Assembly (NCBI RefSeq): GCF_000006565.2
Contig: NC_031478.1
Span: 231,874-295,873, forward strand
Direction: 5' to 3'
Length of the DNA stretch: 64,000 nucleotides
Source: Toxoplasma gondii ME49
Lineage: Eukaryota > Apicomplexa > Conoidasida > Eucoccidiorida > Sarcocystidae
Shown: positions 12,615 through 25,300 of the stretch, one piece after another
Position numbering within the stretch: position 1 is the first letter of the stretch
How the letters are laid out: every line of letters begins with the position of its first letter
Notes under the pieces: generated by a model
Databases searched by the model: none
Told to the model about the DNA's origin: nothing
What the model saw: only the letters and a program-made list of their open reading frames with translations
Made by a program: the position numbers and the translations under genes

Positions 12615-15600
12615 TGTGGGGCGAGGATCTCGGCAAATCGGGAGGAAAAGCCTCGGACAGCGCTACCACCGCCGGGCCATCTCTTGACAGAAGAAAGGCG
12701 CTCTTCTGACGGAGGGAAATTCGAACAGAGCACCTTCCCGGTAGAGGCCGCGCGACGGAACAAAGAGGAGTCTCAGAGCCAGAGTTGCCTTCTTCGTCTC
12801 CCTTGCTCTGAAAAATCGGATGCACCAAGGGACAAGACTTTGCACCACTGGCCAGAAGAAGGACGAAGAAGTGGAACGTCTGGTCGAGTCCAAAGGAGTG
12901 AGACAGAGGAGATAAGAAAACAAAGAAAACTGAACTCCCTTTTCTGCTCTGACCATGCGGGAGGAAACAAAAAAGGTCTCTCTGTAGAGAGAAGCGGGGG
13001 TTGACAGAACTCGCCAAGAAGCCGCAGGCACGAGAGAGGGAGGGGCGAGGAAAACCTGGCGTGGAGAGAAGCAGGGAGACGGGCATTGAATAGGCGAACG
13101 CAGAAAAATAGAGAAAGACGACGAAGAAGACACCGAGGAAAGACAAGAAGAGCAGAATGAAAACACGGAAAGAATGGCGCCCTGTCCTGATCGAGTGGAA
13201 GGGAAGGGAAGCGCAGTCGGAGAGCACTCGGGATGGAGGACGGTGCCACTGGATACGTGGAGGGAGAAATACCCAGAGAAGGGGAAAACGAGACACAGAG
13301 AGACCCGGATTTTATTTTCGTATACCGTTTTCTCGCAACCGTGTCTTTCTGGAAAAGCTGAAAATTCTCTCGGCGTCTGCCTCCTGTTTCGTCGCAGGAG
13401 GGGGCGGGGTTCAGTCCAGCCGGGGAAAAAAGAGGAAAAGTGAGACAGGAGAGCGAGGAAAAGAAACCAGAAGCAAAGTCTGTGCGTTTTCTGGAACGTT
13501 TCCCGCACAGACCCGCAAAGACCTGCACATTGGCTGCAAACAATGCACAGCTCTCCAGGCTGGCGCCAAGAAAGCCGAGATCGCGAGGAACTCTGGACGA
13601 GGAGAAGTGGCCTGAAAACGATTTATTTCGACGGGAGTGGGATGCAGAGTTTCCTAAAAGAAGCGGCGAATCAGCGAAACGGAAAAGCCAACCTTTACCC
13701 CGCGCGTGTGATTTGCATGTACATCTTCCTGACCGTCCTGGCTCCACTTGTGTATATATGGTGTCCTGTGCCGGCACCTCCCTCAAAACTCAGAAGCCGT
13801 GCTGAAAAAAAAGCGTGTCCGTCGGAGAGGAATCAGTTTCTGAAAGGTTTTCGAAAGAAAACGTTTCAGGACAATCCGCTTTCGGCGAGCGCTGGACGGC
13901 TACCGCGCGCGAATCTCACAAGACTTCGGGCAGAAAAGAGGGGGCAACATCGGGGGTGAGAAGCTAGGCACTCCTGTCGATCTCATTCTTCGCGGATTCC
14001 CCGTTTTCTCTTCCAGCTAACTTCGTTCCTTTACACTGAGTTCCTCGCCGGAAACGAATCTGCAAAAAATTAGGGACAACAAGGGAAACGAGCAGGGCTC
14101 TCAAATGAGAAATCCTCGAGAAGTGACGGTCAAAATCCCGGGGGAAAAGTCTTCCCAGCTCGAATGTGGAAGCGCCGGTGAACGGCCCCCAGAACGAACT
14201 CGTCCGCTTTGTATGGCGACAGAATGGACTTCGGTCGTTTCTCCCAAACTAGGAAAGAAGCCAGGGAAACATTCGAAGAGAGTTGGGGAAGATCGAGCAA
14301 CGCTTTGGCTTGTGCCCCCGTGAAAAGCCACTTTCACCGCCAGAAGAACCCGGTGTGCATCAGCAGGCATCCCGCGCGGGAACTGGGAATGTCGGCACGA
14401 ATCTGCGGACGCTACAGACCGCGCGTGTCTTCAAAAGAAAGGACCTTTTCAGATTCAAGTTCCACTCCGTAGACAGGTCTTTGTCTCTCTCGCAGTGAAG
14501 TCTTTTAGCCAGGGGCGTTTCCGTTTGTTCGCGTTGGGAAATCTCTTGGTGTCCGCTGAGATATCGCATCCGGCTTCTGGGTCGTCTTACGCAGCCCGAG
14601 ACCACACCGAAGCTTAAACACTTCACCAGACGTACTTGCCAGAAGAAGTCTCTTGCAGTGCAGGAAAAGTTCTGGAGTTCATTGGTTTTCTCTGGACACT
14701 GTTGTTGTTTGCAGAGCTGTTTACAACGATGGAAACTGGCATGATTCATTTCTGTATGCGGACACTAAAACGAGGTGGAAGGCGCGAAAGAGCGTTGCGT
14801 CTCGAGGAAGTGCACAATAGAAGTTGCAGATAATACCTGGTTCCGATATCAATCGAACCACTGATGCATACGTACAAATCGACCAATCCATATCAATGAA
14901 TATTTTGGTATGTGAAGGGTCCATCATCACATTTGGTAGAGTGCAGTGCAGTTCCCGGTTTGTGTACTGCACGGCATTTATTGGAAGACCATTGTAGCGT
15001 TTTTTGTTCTCATTCTCACGTTTCTCGTTTGAGTCTACCATTCTTCTTTTCTCTTTCCTCTGTACGCCCTCTGCACTCCTACCACGCGTGAAAGATTTCC
15101 TCGTTCCTATCTCTACATAGAGGTGCCTACACGCCTGTGTCTCGTTGCACCACACTTCCTCCATTTTTACGTGTCTCTCTCTCTGTGGCTACACAAGTGT
15201 CTGTGAGTTTTTCTATGGGTTACGTCCAAAGTCACATGCACCTTATTGAGGAAAAGCGCTTCCACAAGCACAAACGTCATCTAACGGGAAATTCGAGTGT
15301 CGTAGACGGTTGGCCCAATGCAGCACAGTTCGCGGAGGGGTTCCGATGAGAAATCAAGAACGAACACGGCAGTAAATTTTTTTTCTTGCCTGACGTGCTC
15401 TTACTCGCAATGAATGAAGATGGAGAGTCGACCTGAGTGACTGCAACAGGTGCGGCTGTTGCGATATCCAATCATCCCTCGGCAACAGTGACGGCAGGGT
15501 TCGTCGAGGAGTCTTGTTCTCTTGTTGCTTTGTACTTTATTTTCGGTGAGCAGCGCATTCACATCGGCCACACAGCCTTCCTGCTCCATTATAGCAACTT

Positions 15601-17419
15601 TTTTTCGTCCGGCAACGTGCCGGTTCGTTTCTTTTGCTTTTCTCAGGCGTGCCGATCCTGGAATCCCTTCAACAGCACAGGGCCACAAATAGCTCGTGAT
15701 GTCACGGTTCGGGGGACTCCCGTCGCTTTAGATACCCAAGTTCAGCGATATCACCGAAAGATTTCACACGCCGCCAAGAGAAAAGTAAAAGCTGCGCTAC
15801 TCCCTTTCCAATCAACCTTCACAATGTGAGATACGCCACTTTATTCCACAGTTCTGCAATTTTTTTCTGCACTGTTGACAAGCAGTGGCACCCAGAGGAA
15901 CTCGGGCTCTCACAAATGCACCCACACTGCGCACCACAACTCCTGGTTCAGAAATCCATAGAGAAAAAGGAGTCTTGACTCAACAGTGATGTTCGAACGA
16001 CCGCTCGAGATACTGGGTTCTTTGCCCGTTCATCAAAGCTAGAGAAGCGCATGTAAAGACCTCTGATTCCTCTTCGTTGCGGTACCGACTCTCGTAATTC
16101 CCCAGACCTCCACTGTCAACGAGAGGTTCCTGTGTGTTACACGCCTAAGTGAGTAGTCTGGAGAATCGCCAAAACGGCGGAATGGGGAGGGAATGGGTAT
16201 GCAGAAGATTCCGGCTGTGGCCAGGAAACACTACGGTACACAGTTATGCGCCTACAGGAATCTCTGGGGACATGCCACGACTTCAACTTAGAGATAAACT
16301 GAGCAAGGAGAGCTCTCTGCTACGGAAGAAGTCGGCACGGAAGACGCTGTGACTGATGCAAAGGAGCCTCCGTTTCTGATCCTGCCAAGTAGAACTGGCT
16401 TGAGTCCTTGCGAGAAGCAGAGACGAGCTAGTGAGACGGTTTCAGTGACAAGACCGCTTTTGAAAAGGGAAGGGGAAACACATTCACAAAACAAGAAACA
16501 CACCAGCTTGAATGCACGCAGGGATACCACGGAACAACGCATACGCCTTTGGGTTCCTTCACCATCGCTGTGTGTCAGGTGGAAGCCTTCCCACTCCTCC
16601 AAACTTTTACAATCTTCAAAAGAACCTGAAACGAGCTACGAAACATGTGGAACCGAATATGGCGAATTCACGCAACTGGCCACGGCCCCAATATGCAAGC
16701 GACAGTCCAACGCCGAGAGAAGCTCGAAGATGATTTGAGCGTTTCTGCACCACACAGGCGTTCTCCCAAATGCATTTGCTTGCACAGCGTTGTTTTCCTC
16801 TGAAGTGATGGTCCTCTCTTGCCACATATACCTGTCACTTCGTCTCTCACACTTCTCCCAAAAACACAATCGCGCTCGACTGCGGAAGTGCACTCTTTTC
16901 CCACCACAGAAACATATGAAAAAACCAAAGCGTAGGTAGTTCTCTTGCTGCTTTCGGCGCTCGCTGAACACAGAATCTGTGCTGGTTTTTCGGTCTGTTC
17001 TCCTTCTCGTCAAAAGATAGGTTCCATGCCTTTCCTGTCTCAATCTGCCCAGAGGGCTGCGTTTGTCTGATCTGCTTGAGCGAGTTTCTCGTCGCCTCGA
17101 AACGCTCCGGAACCGAGCAACCCGCAGAAGTGGTTTCTTTTCTCGTTTCTACTTTCGTATGTTCTCTCGAAGTAACTCCTGACTTCTTTCTCACTCCGTT
17201 TCTGTCTCTCCTCTCCAATTCGGTTTCTCATCCCGCCACACCCTCAGAGTCTGCCCGCCGGGCCAGCCACCACCAAAGCTCCAGAGCGCCCCTGTCCCCC
17301 GTCGCCCTTCCTCTCAGCTCCCGTAGGCGAGATGAAAACGCACAGGAGACAAAAGGCGAATGAAACCTAGACAAACGCCTGTTACGCCGCATATGAATGA
17401 AGCTCGAGTGGGCTCGAGT
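12615..17419. other. Gene-poor interval between the zinc-finger gene and the 3' end of the Sec7 gene
   Basis: No supported gene in 4.8 kb. The part next to 12615 is strongly pyrimidine-rich on the minus strand, as expected for promoter and 5' UTR of the leftward zinc-finger gene. The right end should hold the 3' UTR of the Sec7 gene, which stops at 17420. Open frames here are short, on both strands, and match no domain I can recognise. No tRNA cloverleaf or other RNA was found by eye. Confidence 0.55.
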
Positions 17420-19304
17420 TTAACCGCTGCTGCTGGGACTAGGAGAGTTTTGAGGCGATACGGTAGAAATCAAAACTGCATGTGCGGGCGCGTTCTGGTT
17501 GGCCTTGGAGCTGCGCCGGCCACTGGCTGCCTGTTGACAGGCCTCTGGCGCAGAAGACGGAAGGGATGCGAGAAGCGTCTGCCTTTGTTTCATCGGCGAA
17601 CAGAAAGAAAACTTTGCCACTGCAGCAAAGTTGACGGCGAAGAAATCTCTCACCGCTCTCCGAACTTCCTGCAAGAGACCAGAGAGAAACTCGCTCGAAA
17701 GGCATACAGACCGATGTGCAAACGCAACCGGTTTAACGTGTGACAAATAGGCGCAAGTTGTGGAACGGTCAGGACCCTCGCAGTGAAGAGCGATCGCCTC
17801 TGAGACAGGATTACTCGCGAGTTCCTTTCGTGGAGTCTGGAGACTCTGTGTTCCATCAGCTCCAAAGTCTACTGCTTTAGCATGGATTTTTCGACAGCAT
17901 TCAGGCAGTATTTTGAGAGAACATGACACACAGGTTGATTTCTTCTCTACGCCTATCTAGGAGGCTCTTTTCCGGGCGCCCCACACGCCAGTCTCTCGTC
18001 CAAGGGCAAAAACAAGTGAGGCTTTTGCGAGGCAGTACTTCACACACAGACGTGGAGGACAGCTGCAGCCCGCCTCACAAAAAACACAGTCTGCGCCTGA
18101 AGGAAACTGTGTACAGCCATCCACTGGACAGTCTTTGTTCTTGACAGAAGGGAGACTTGCTCTACTCCGAGGACGCACCGAGGACTCTGCCGCGATCAAC
18201 TCGACCAGATGAGAAAAGATCGTGTCGCTGTAGAGCGCCTTCCTGCAAAGGAGAGACTCACAGCACCACCACCGCCAAGGTTGCCGCGCCTGTGATGCGG
18301 CCATGACACAGCGACGTTGCCACAGTTCAAAGGAAGCAAAGGCTTTCCCGACAGAAGACTAATAAAGGCAATACTGACAGACGAGCAGTCCAGGGTCTAC
18401 ACCCAACAATGACGGCCGCGCCCTCGAGAAAAAAGGCTTCTCCTTCTAGAACTTTCCGGCCCTGTGAGCGCGACGCACTGCTCCCTTGCGTGTGAACGCC
18501 TTTGTGCTCCATTCGCTCCCTGTTGAGTTCAACGGTCTCCTCTCTCTCGAGGCTTACGGAGGTCGCACTCTGGCGACCGACCAACAAAGCAGCCAGGAAA
18601 CCGAGAGAAGATGCGAACGAGAGGCAGGAGACGGAAGAAACAGGCAAAGGGAACCGAGACGCGCGATAAGTGAGAGACGAAAAATCTCATTTTCACATGT
18701 CGAACTTACGTTTCATCAGGGAAGCGCGACAAACCAAAAAGGAGCTGTCCACAAATCAGGGGCGCGAAGCCTGCTAACTCCCGCTCGCCCTCCGTCTACA
18801 AGAAAGCAAAGACCAAGGAAAAAACATCTCCAGACGTTTCTCTGTCGGACCAGCAGAGGTCACAGCACGATGCAGACACACTCGCTGCACCGTTCACATT
18901 TGGAAACCTTTGGTATTCTCTGAAAGCAGAAAAAAGCGAGAAACGTGAGTCGGACGCGTCACTCGGTGTTTAGCGTCGCCGGGCTTTCCCTCTCCCCCTC
19001 TTCTCGCCTTTCATCCTCTCCCCGGCGAAGACTTTCTAAATGTGGACACTCCGGTTGTCCGCTTCACCGGGGTGCTGCCTACTAGACAGTGAACGTGAAG
19101 CGCTCGATTTCGGCTGCAAAAAGAAACTGCCTTCCCCGCCATCTCTCTCTCTCGGGCCTCCTCCTTCAGTGAGTCGCGCAGCTACAGCTGCCCTCGTGCA
19201 AAGATGAACACAGAACAATCTGGAGAAAAAACCTCGTCCACCCACCTATTTCTCCCCTACCTATCTCTATAACTACATGTAGATGAGAGAGATATAGGCG
19301 AACG

Positions 19305-19336
<32 letters not shown>

Positions 19337-22300
19337 TATCTATAGTTCTCTGAATAGAACACAGTAGAGCCAGAGAGCACAACAGAGGCTAGTTAATGAG
19401 ATTTTTGTGCGACGGACACCAAGACCGAGTAGTACACCGAAACGCATTAGGTGGAACGGGAGAGATGAGTCCAAAGAATTTTGAGTGGACAGTGTGCCGT
19501 TGGCCGTACGAGTTCGAGGTGTTTCAGCGCATCGCTTTTCGATTTTTCTGTCCACCCCGGCGTCTCGTCTCGTGCAGAAAGGCCTGACGACTGCTGGCGA
19601 GCAAGCGCCTCTTTGAAGCGTTTCTCCTGAGTGAGTTTCGCGACCTCCGTCTCCTTGGAAAGAAACTGACAGACCAGCCACCGCGCAACGCGCAGAAATC
19701 GGTCCGCAGCCTCGGCTGCGCTCGTGGACCGCCTTCTCCCCACCGTGTCGTCCTGGACTTCTCTCGCGCAACGCAGAGCAGAAGAGGAAGAAGAACGAGA
19801 AGAAGAGGAAGGACCAGAACAGGAAGCCGAGCAGTGGGAAGAGAGGACTGAAGTGAGGAGAGAGAGAGACGCGGAGACAGCTTCTCTGCTCTGTTTATGG
19901 AGAGCAGGAAGCTGGCGCATGCCGCTCATGAAGCCCCTTTGCTGCAGAAGCTGGCGGAAGGCAACCTGAGAAGAGCAGAGACATGCAGAGACAAGGCCGT
20001 GGAGAAAGACGAGCAACGAGAGGCCTCGGGAAACAACAGAGAGTCTCAAGAGTTGCCGCACTGCAGGTGGAAACATAGAAAAAACGTCGAAAGGGAGGAA
20101 CACCCAAGATTGCTCAGCATCCGGAGAGAACCCACTACAGATATCGCCACTCGCTACGGAAGAAGGCCTCTTTCTCCTCAAACTCTATGAGGCTTCTCTT
20201 GTTGCCGATTCACCTCTTCAGCGAACAAGTTCACTGCCACCAGCAGTGCCGTTCCTCTTGTCTCGCCCGAAGAAAGCGTCACTACGTCTCGTTCACGCAT
20301 TCGATGTCTGCGCGAGTTTGCCGGAAAACGCCGACGAAAAAAGCCACTGCGTTCGCCAACTTCACTCCCCTGACCGGTTTGCCCCCCCTCGCACTCTCTT
20401 CTCTCTTGAGTATTCGGCGCAGGCATTTTCACTGCTGACTACGGCTCTCTGAGTCCTGCTGTGCCTGCTTCCTGTTTCCAGTGCTTCTTTTTGCGGCGAG
20501 GAGCGGGACGGCTGGAAAAGCCTCATTGGCCTCCCTCGCGTACCTGTTGATTGAACAGAGTTGCGAAGAGGAAGGCGGACTCCAGGGCACAAAGGAAAAG
20601 AGAGAGAACAGAAGCCGGGAGGTAAGGGGCGACAGGAGCCACGACTTGCTGAAAAAAACGCAGAGTTCGAGTCGCACGCGCGCTCAGCCGGGATCGAGTG
20701 TACAGACAACATAATTACAGTGTGACCGGTACAGTACAATGTTGAGCAACGATCTTTATAAAATGGGCTCAGTGCCAGCTTTTTTTCGAGGCAGAGATGA
20801 CGTCGTTATACCAGGTTCTTTTTGAGACGACTCCAAAAGCGTTCGATCCAGAGACGAAGAGAACAGAGACACGAGAGAGGTCGAAGTATCGATTTTTGAA
20901 TCTCGCCGACGAAAAAGCCTCTGTGGTGCAACAGGTCTTCTCTTTTCTCGTTCATCTCCTTTTTTCCCTGCTCGTTTTTTCTTTTTCTGATGTGGAGATA
21001 CGCAGCGAGATGCACAGGTAAAGAGTCCTAGTTTGTCTTCCCCGTTCGCTCTTCCCCTCGCGTTCACTCGCTCTGTAATGCTCTTCTTTTCTGCCATTTT
21101 TACCTGCAAAACATCGACCAGAAGCAGCTGAACTATGCAGTGGGTGACGACGTGGTTCGGTTCGAAGGTCAGCCCAGGACTTCCTCCAGCTCGCGACACA
21201 GAAGGAGAAGGCAAGCTTCTTCTCTCCGTATCGTCTCCACGAACCACAACTTCCTTCTCGCGCGTCTCCTCGGCCGCGCGCTGTGGGTCAATCGCTTGGT
21301 CGCCGAAAGAAGACTCGGAGGAGAAGAGAGCTGAAACGTCGCCCGACATGTGAGAGACGAGCACATGCAGAATCGCTTCCCTCTGCTGTCGAGGCAAGGC
21401 GTCGCCTGCCCTGTTCGGCGAAAAGCCATCGTCAGGAAACTCCACAGTCTCCGAAACAAAGGAAGAAGAAGCGGAAGAAGAGAAGGGAGAGGGAGAACAA
21501 AAGTGAGAACAAGTAAGGGACTTCTGAACTCGCCCTTCCGGTTCAGTGCAATGGTTGCTTGAGTTCTCTACGGGAACACATACAGCTGAGTCTTCTTCCT
21601 CGACTTCACATTCCGTTTCTTCTCCTGAATGTTCTCGGACAGTCTCGCCAGTCGCTACAGGGCGTCCCTGGGGACGCGATACTCGAACGGGGAGGAAAAG
21701 GACTCCGCACTGCAGCAAGACGTCCTTCGAGGAGAAACAGAAACTGCTGCCTAAGAGGCTGGTCGGGGTCGTTCGTTGAAACAGCGCCTGAAAGGCGAGG
21801 AAAGAAATAAGAGAGAAACGCGCTTCGCATGAGAAATGGGCACAAGCAAGAGACATGAAGCAGATTCAAAAAAGAGAGAGAACTGACCATTCTGTATTTT
21901 CACAGAGTTTGGACTTGATTGGAGAAAATTATTTCTTTCCGACTTAGACGAGCATTGGAGCGCATTGTTTCATTCGATAGGCTACGCTCAATCTTACCAT
22001 ACACACTATTTTCGTGATCCCAGATTGGTTTATTAAGACGCAGTGATTTGTGAAGAAACATTGCATGTTTACGCGTTGATCAGAAGCAGCACAGCAAACG
22101 ACTGAGAGTGAGCGAAGGATCGTTGAACGCACAGCAGAAAGCCGAGAAAGCTCAAGGGAAGAGAAAAAGAGTCAAAAAGTTCAGCGCAGATATGCCGCGC
22201 GTAGCGTTTGTCACGGACCACGCCAGCCAGTGGCGCGACCAAAAGGGCAAGAAGAGAGAGATAAAGGTGCCGGTACAGATTTGGGTGTACATGTACATCG

Positions 22301-25300
22301 ATATACCTCCGCATGTGCATGCATCTCTTCAGGGCTAGGCGGTTTTGTACTAGACACAAATGCGTGCCTTGGTGAAGTTCTCAAAGACGCCACAGACTGT
22401 GATCAAAGAATCCGCGTCTCACTGACCAAAGCAGCCTCGGCGACCGCTCTCCAGCACGCATCTAAGTCGACGTCGTCGTCGGCTAGATCGTCTTTCTTCT
22501 CTCCTTCTTGCGTGGATTTGTTCGACACATTTTCTCGCTGCTTTTCGTTTGGCTTCTCGCTCCTCAGCTCGCCGCGTGACTCCGTCACCCCACAGTCTCC
22601 CGGGGCGCTTTCCACGGGCCGTCTCTCCGAAGGCCTTTGTCCTTCTGTCTCTCTTCGCCCTCTCCGGGTCGTTCGTCTGCCGAGAGCGACGAGGAAGTTT
22701 CGAAATGCGTCCACGCCGAGTCGCGCAAGCCTCTCGACGGCGCTGTCTTCGTCGATGGCCGCGAAAATCAGAGAAAGGAAGTTCTTCAGATGGGTCTGAA
22801 GGTCACCTAGGTGGCGATCGACGAGCACCACGAGCTGTCTCAGCGCGCTGCAACATGACATCTCTGCCCAGTGAAGCGTTCCTCCTCTCTCTTTCCCTCT
22901 TCCCCAGTCGCCTTCCTCTGCGTTCGCCTTTTCTCTTTTCCTCTCGCTCTCTGCAGGAACGCCGCTGCCAGTTTCGCTTGCTCGTCCCTCTGCGTCTCGC
23001 TCTCTTGCGAGAAGTTGCCGTTCTGAGCGCTTCAGAGAAAAGGTCGACAAAGAACTGGAGGCACTGCTGAAGCTGGCTCTGGCCACTGCGCCAGACTGCT
23101 CTGACCCCACCTTGTCTGGACTCGCGACCGAGAGGTCGGAAGCAGCTTCGTCTTGCTGCTGGCTGTCGACGCAAACCGGCCGGACTCGACGAGAAATCTC
23201 GTCTGGAGAGGGCACCTCGCGCCGCTCCAAGACGAACTCCGCCGGCGAGCGTCTCCGATGAGACTTTCTCCTCTCTCCGGATTCTTCTCTCTCGGACGCC
23301 GACGCACGCTGAGAAGCCGGGAGGACGAGAGACTGCTGAGGGAGCGCCCGCTGGTCGGGCAGCAGGTTGAGACGAAGAAGCAGAAACAAGTCATCAAAGA
23401 GAGGACAGAGAAGTCCCTGGAAAATCATCTTCCAACGCACATCGCGCCCCTCTGCGGTGAGCATACGTCGCTCTTCGGCAAACAATTCGTTCGGGGGATG
23501 AGAAACAACTCCTTCCGCGACTCCGACGTTCGTCTTCTCTTCTTCGAAGTTGTCCTGTCTCTCCCCGGCCTTCTTGATGATCTCCTGCGAGTCCGTATCC
23601 GACTGAGAGCGAATCAGAAGCCTCGTTTCTTGTTGTCGCTCTCTCGAGCTCTTCTGCTCTCCCGCTGCGTTTCCTCTGGTTTCCTCCTCTCTACCTCCTC
23701 TCTCCGAGGCTCTCCAGTGCGTCTCGTTGTCTCCCGAGGAAGCAGAAAAGGAGCCAAGTCCGCTTCCATTTGTGCAGAACGCAGAGACCGGACTGAAGCT
23801 GGCGCCGTAGGTCAAAAGCAAACGAAACAGAGCGTCCAAAGCCGCGTTCATGGACTTCCCTTCTCTCCCGAGATCTCTTCTCTCTGAAGACGAGGACGAA
23901 GAGGAAGACGAAGAAAAAGTAGAAGGGAGAGGCGAGCAAGCGAGATGCGCGAGCGCATTCAGGACGGGGAGGCACAGAAAGAAAGTGGCGGTGTTATTCG
24001 AAAGAGCGGTGAGACCTCGTTTGGAATCTTTCTCTCTCATCTCCTCGCTCATCTTCCCAGCCTCTTCTCCCTTTGACTCCTGGTCGCACGCGTCGGTTTG
24101 GAGACGCCCTCCGTCCTTCGCAGGTGCAGGCTCTATTACGCCTTGCCTTTGTTTCTTTCTTTCTTTGGTCTTTTCACGGAAAGAACGCCTCGAGAGTCTC
24201 CTCTCCTCGCGGCTGCCCTCCCGCAGAAGAGTGTGTAGATGAAGGAGTGAAGAGAGGACGACTGTGTCGCGAGTCTCTTCGTTTAGCAGCGACGCGAGAA
24301 GACTCGCACCAGAAAACCTCGCCGCCTCAGTGCCCTCGATCAGGCACAGGACGACGAGTTCCAGGTAGCGAATCGCCTGCGAAAAGATGCCGTAACGCCA
24401 GTGAAACGAAACGGATCCTCAGCGAACTCGGGACAGCGATGAGCAGACAGGAGGCTAAACGCACAACTCGTAGAGCCACATATACATACATATATATATA
24501 TATATATATACATATATTCATATATACATATATATACATATATGCATATATATATATATATATATATATATGTTTATTTGTATTTGTGGGATTTCCGTTG
24601 TCACCGATTGCCGTCGAAGGCCTTCTGCCTTTTGTATTCTTAGACTGCGAGCCGCAGGCCCTCGTCGTTCCACCCGAGGTCTTACTCGGATAGCCATAGA
24701 CTCATCGACAGGATTCGAGGCGAAGAGGAGGAGACAGCGAACCGCTTCGTCGAGGCTGTCGCCCGTCAGCATGCCCAGACTGTGAGCGAGGATTTGCTCC
24801 ACCACCTGGAAGAGAGGGAGAAATGGGGACAGACACCTACAAAAAAGCCTGCGTCTATCCATAGGCTTTCCCTCTCTGTTCTCAGCTGAAAAGCCTGAGT
24901 TGTCTCTCCCCTCTGTCTCGACGTCTCCCCTATCGATATGGCGAGTTATGGCTGTTCTTCCTTCCCTGACAAGAACCTCTGTCAAGCAGTGTGGTTCCCC
25001 TTCTCTCCCCCTGGCACTTCCCTCCGCTTGTTCGAGCTCTCCTTTCTTCCCTGCTGCGTCGTCGTTGTCTTTCTCACCAGACGCAGAGACCGCCTTCTTC
25101 CCTCGGTTCCGATGAGTCGTCTTACGAGCGACTCCTTTCTCCCTCACCTCGAAAGAAAGCCGGAGTCTCTTCCACGGCCCCAAGACCTTGCTCAGTTCCT
25201 CTCGTCCTTCCCCCTCCTCTCGACTCGCGCGTCTTCCTTCGCGTGAGGGGGGCGAAGAGCCATGCGACAGACGCGCGGCCTTGAGGCGCGAAGAGGACAT

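Noticed and set aside
12663..13786. Overlapping 280-340-codon minus-strand frames upstream of the zinc-finger gene
   Set aside because: Composition is that of a pyrimidine-rich 5' leader (Ser/Phe/Leu/Pro runs in several frames at once), with no domain or splice support.
14925..15000. tRNA-like TGGTAGAG box
   Set aside because: No paired acceptor, anticodon or T arms could be drawn around it.
19447..19509. Stop at 19447 as the end of the Sec7 gene
   Set aside because: Three downstream exons restore the conserved C-terminus in phase, so this stop is read-through into intron 10.
24811..25147. Coding continuity through 24806-25147 in the Sec7 gene
   Set aside because: Although open, splicing GAG/GTGAGG (after 25148) to TTCCAG (before 24805) gives SFE/VVEQIL, matching the BIG family much better; the retained stretch is Arg/Glu-rich intron.
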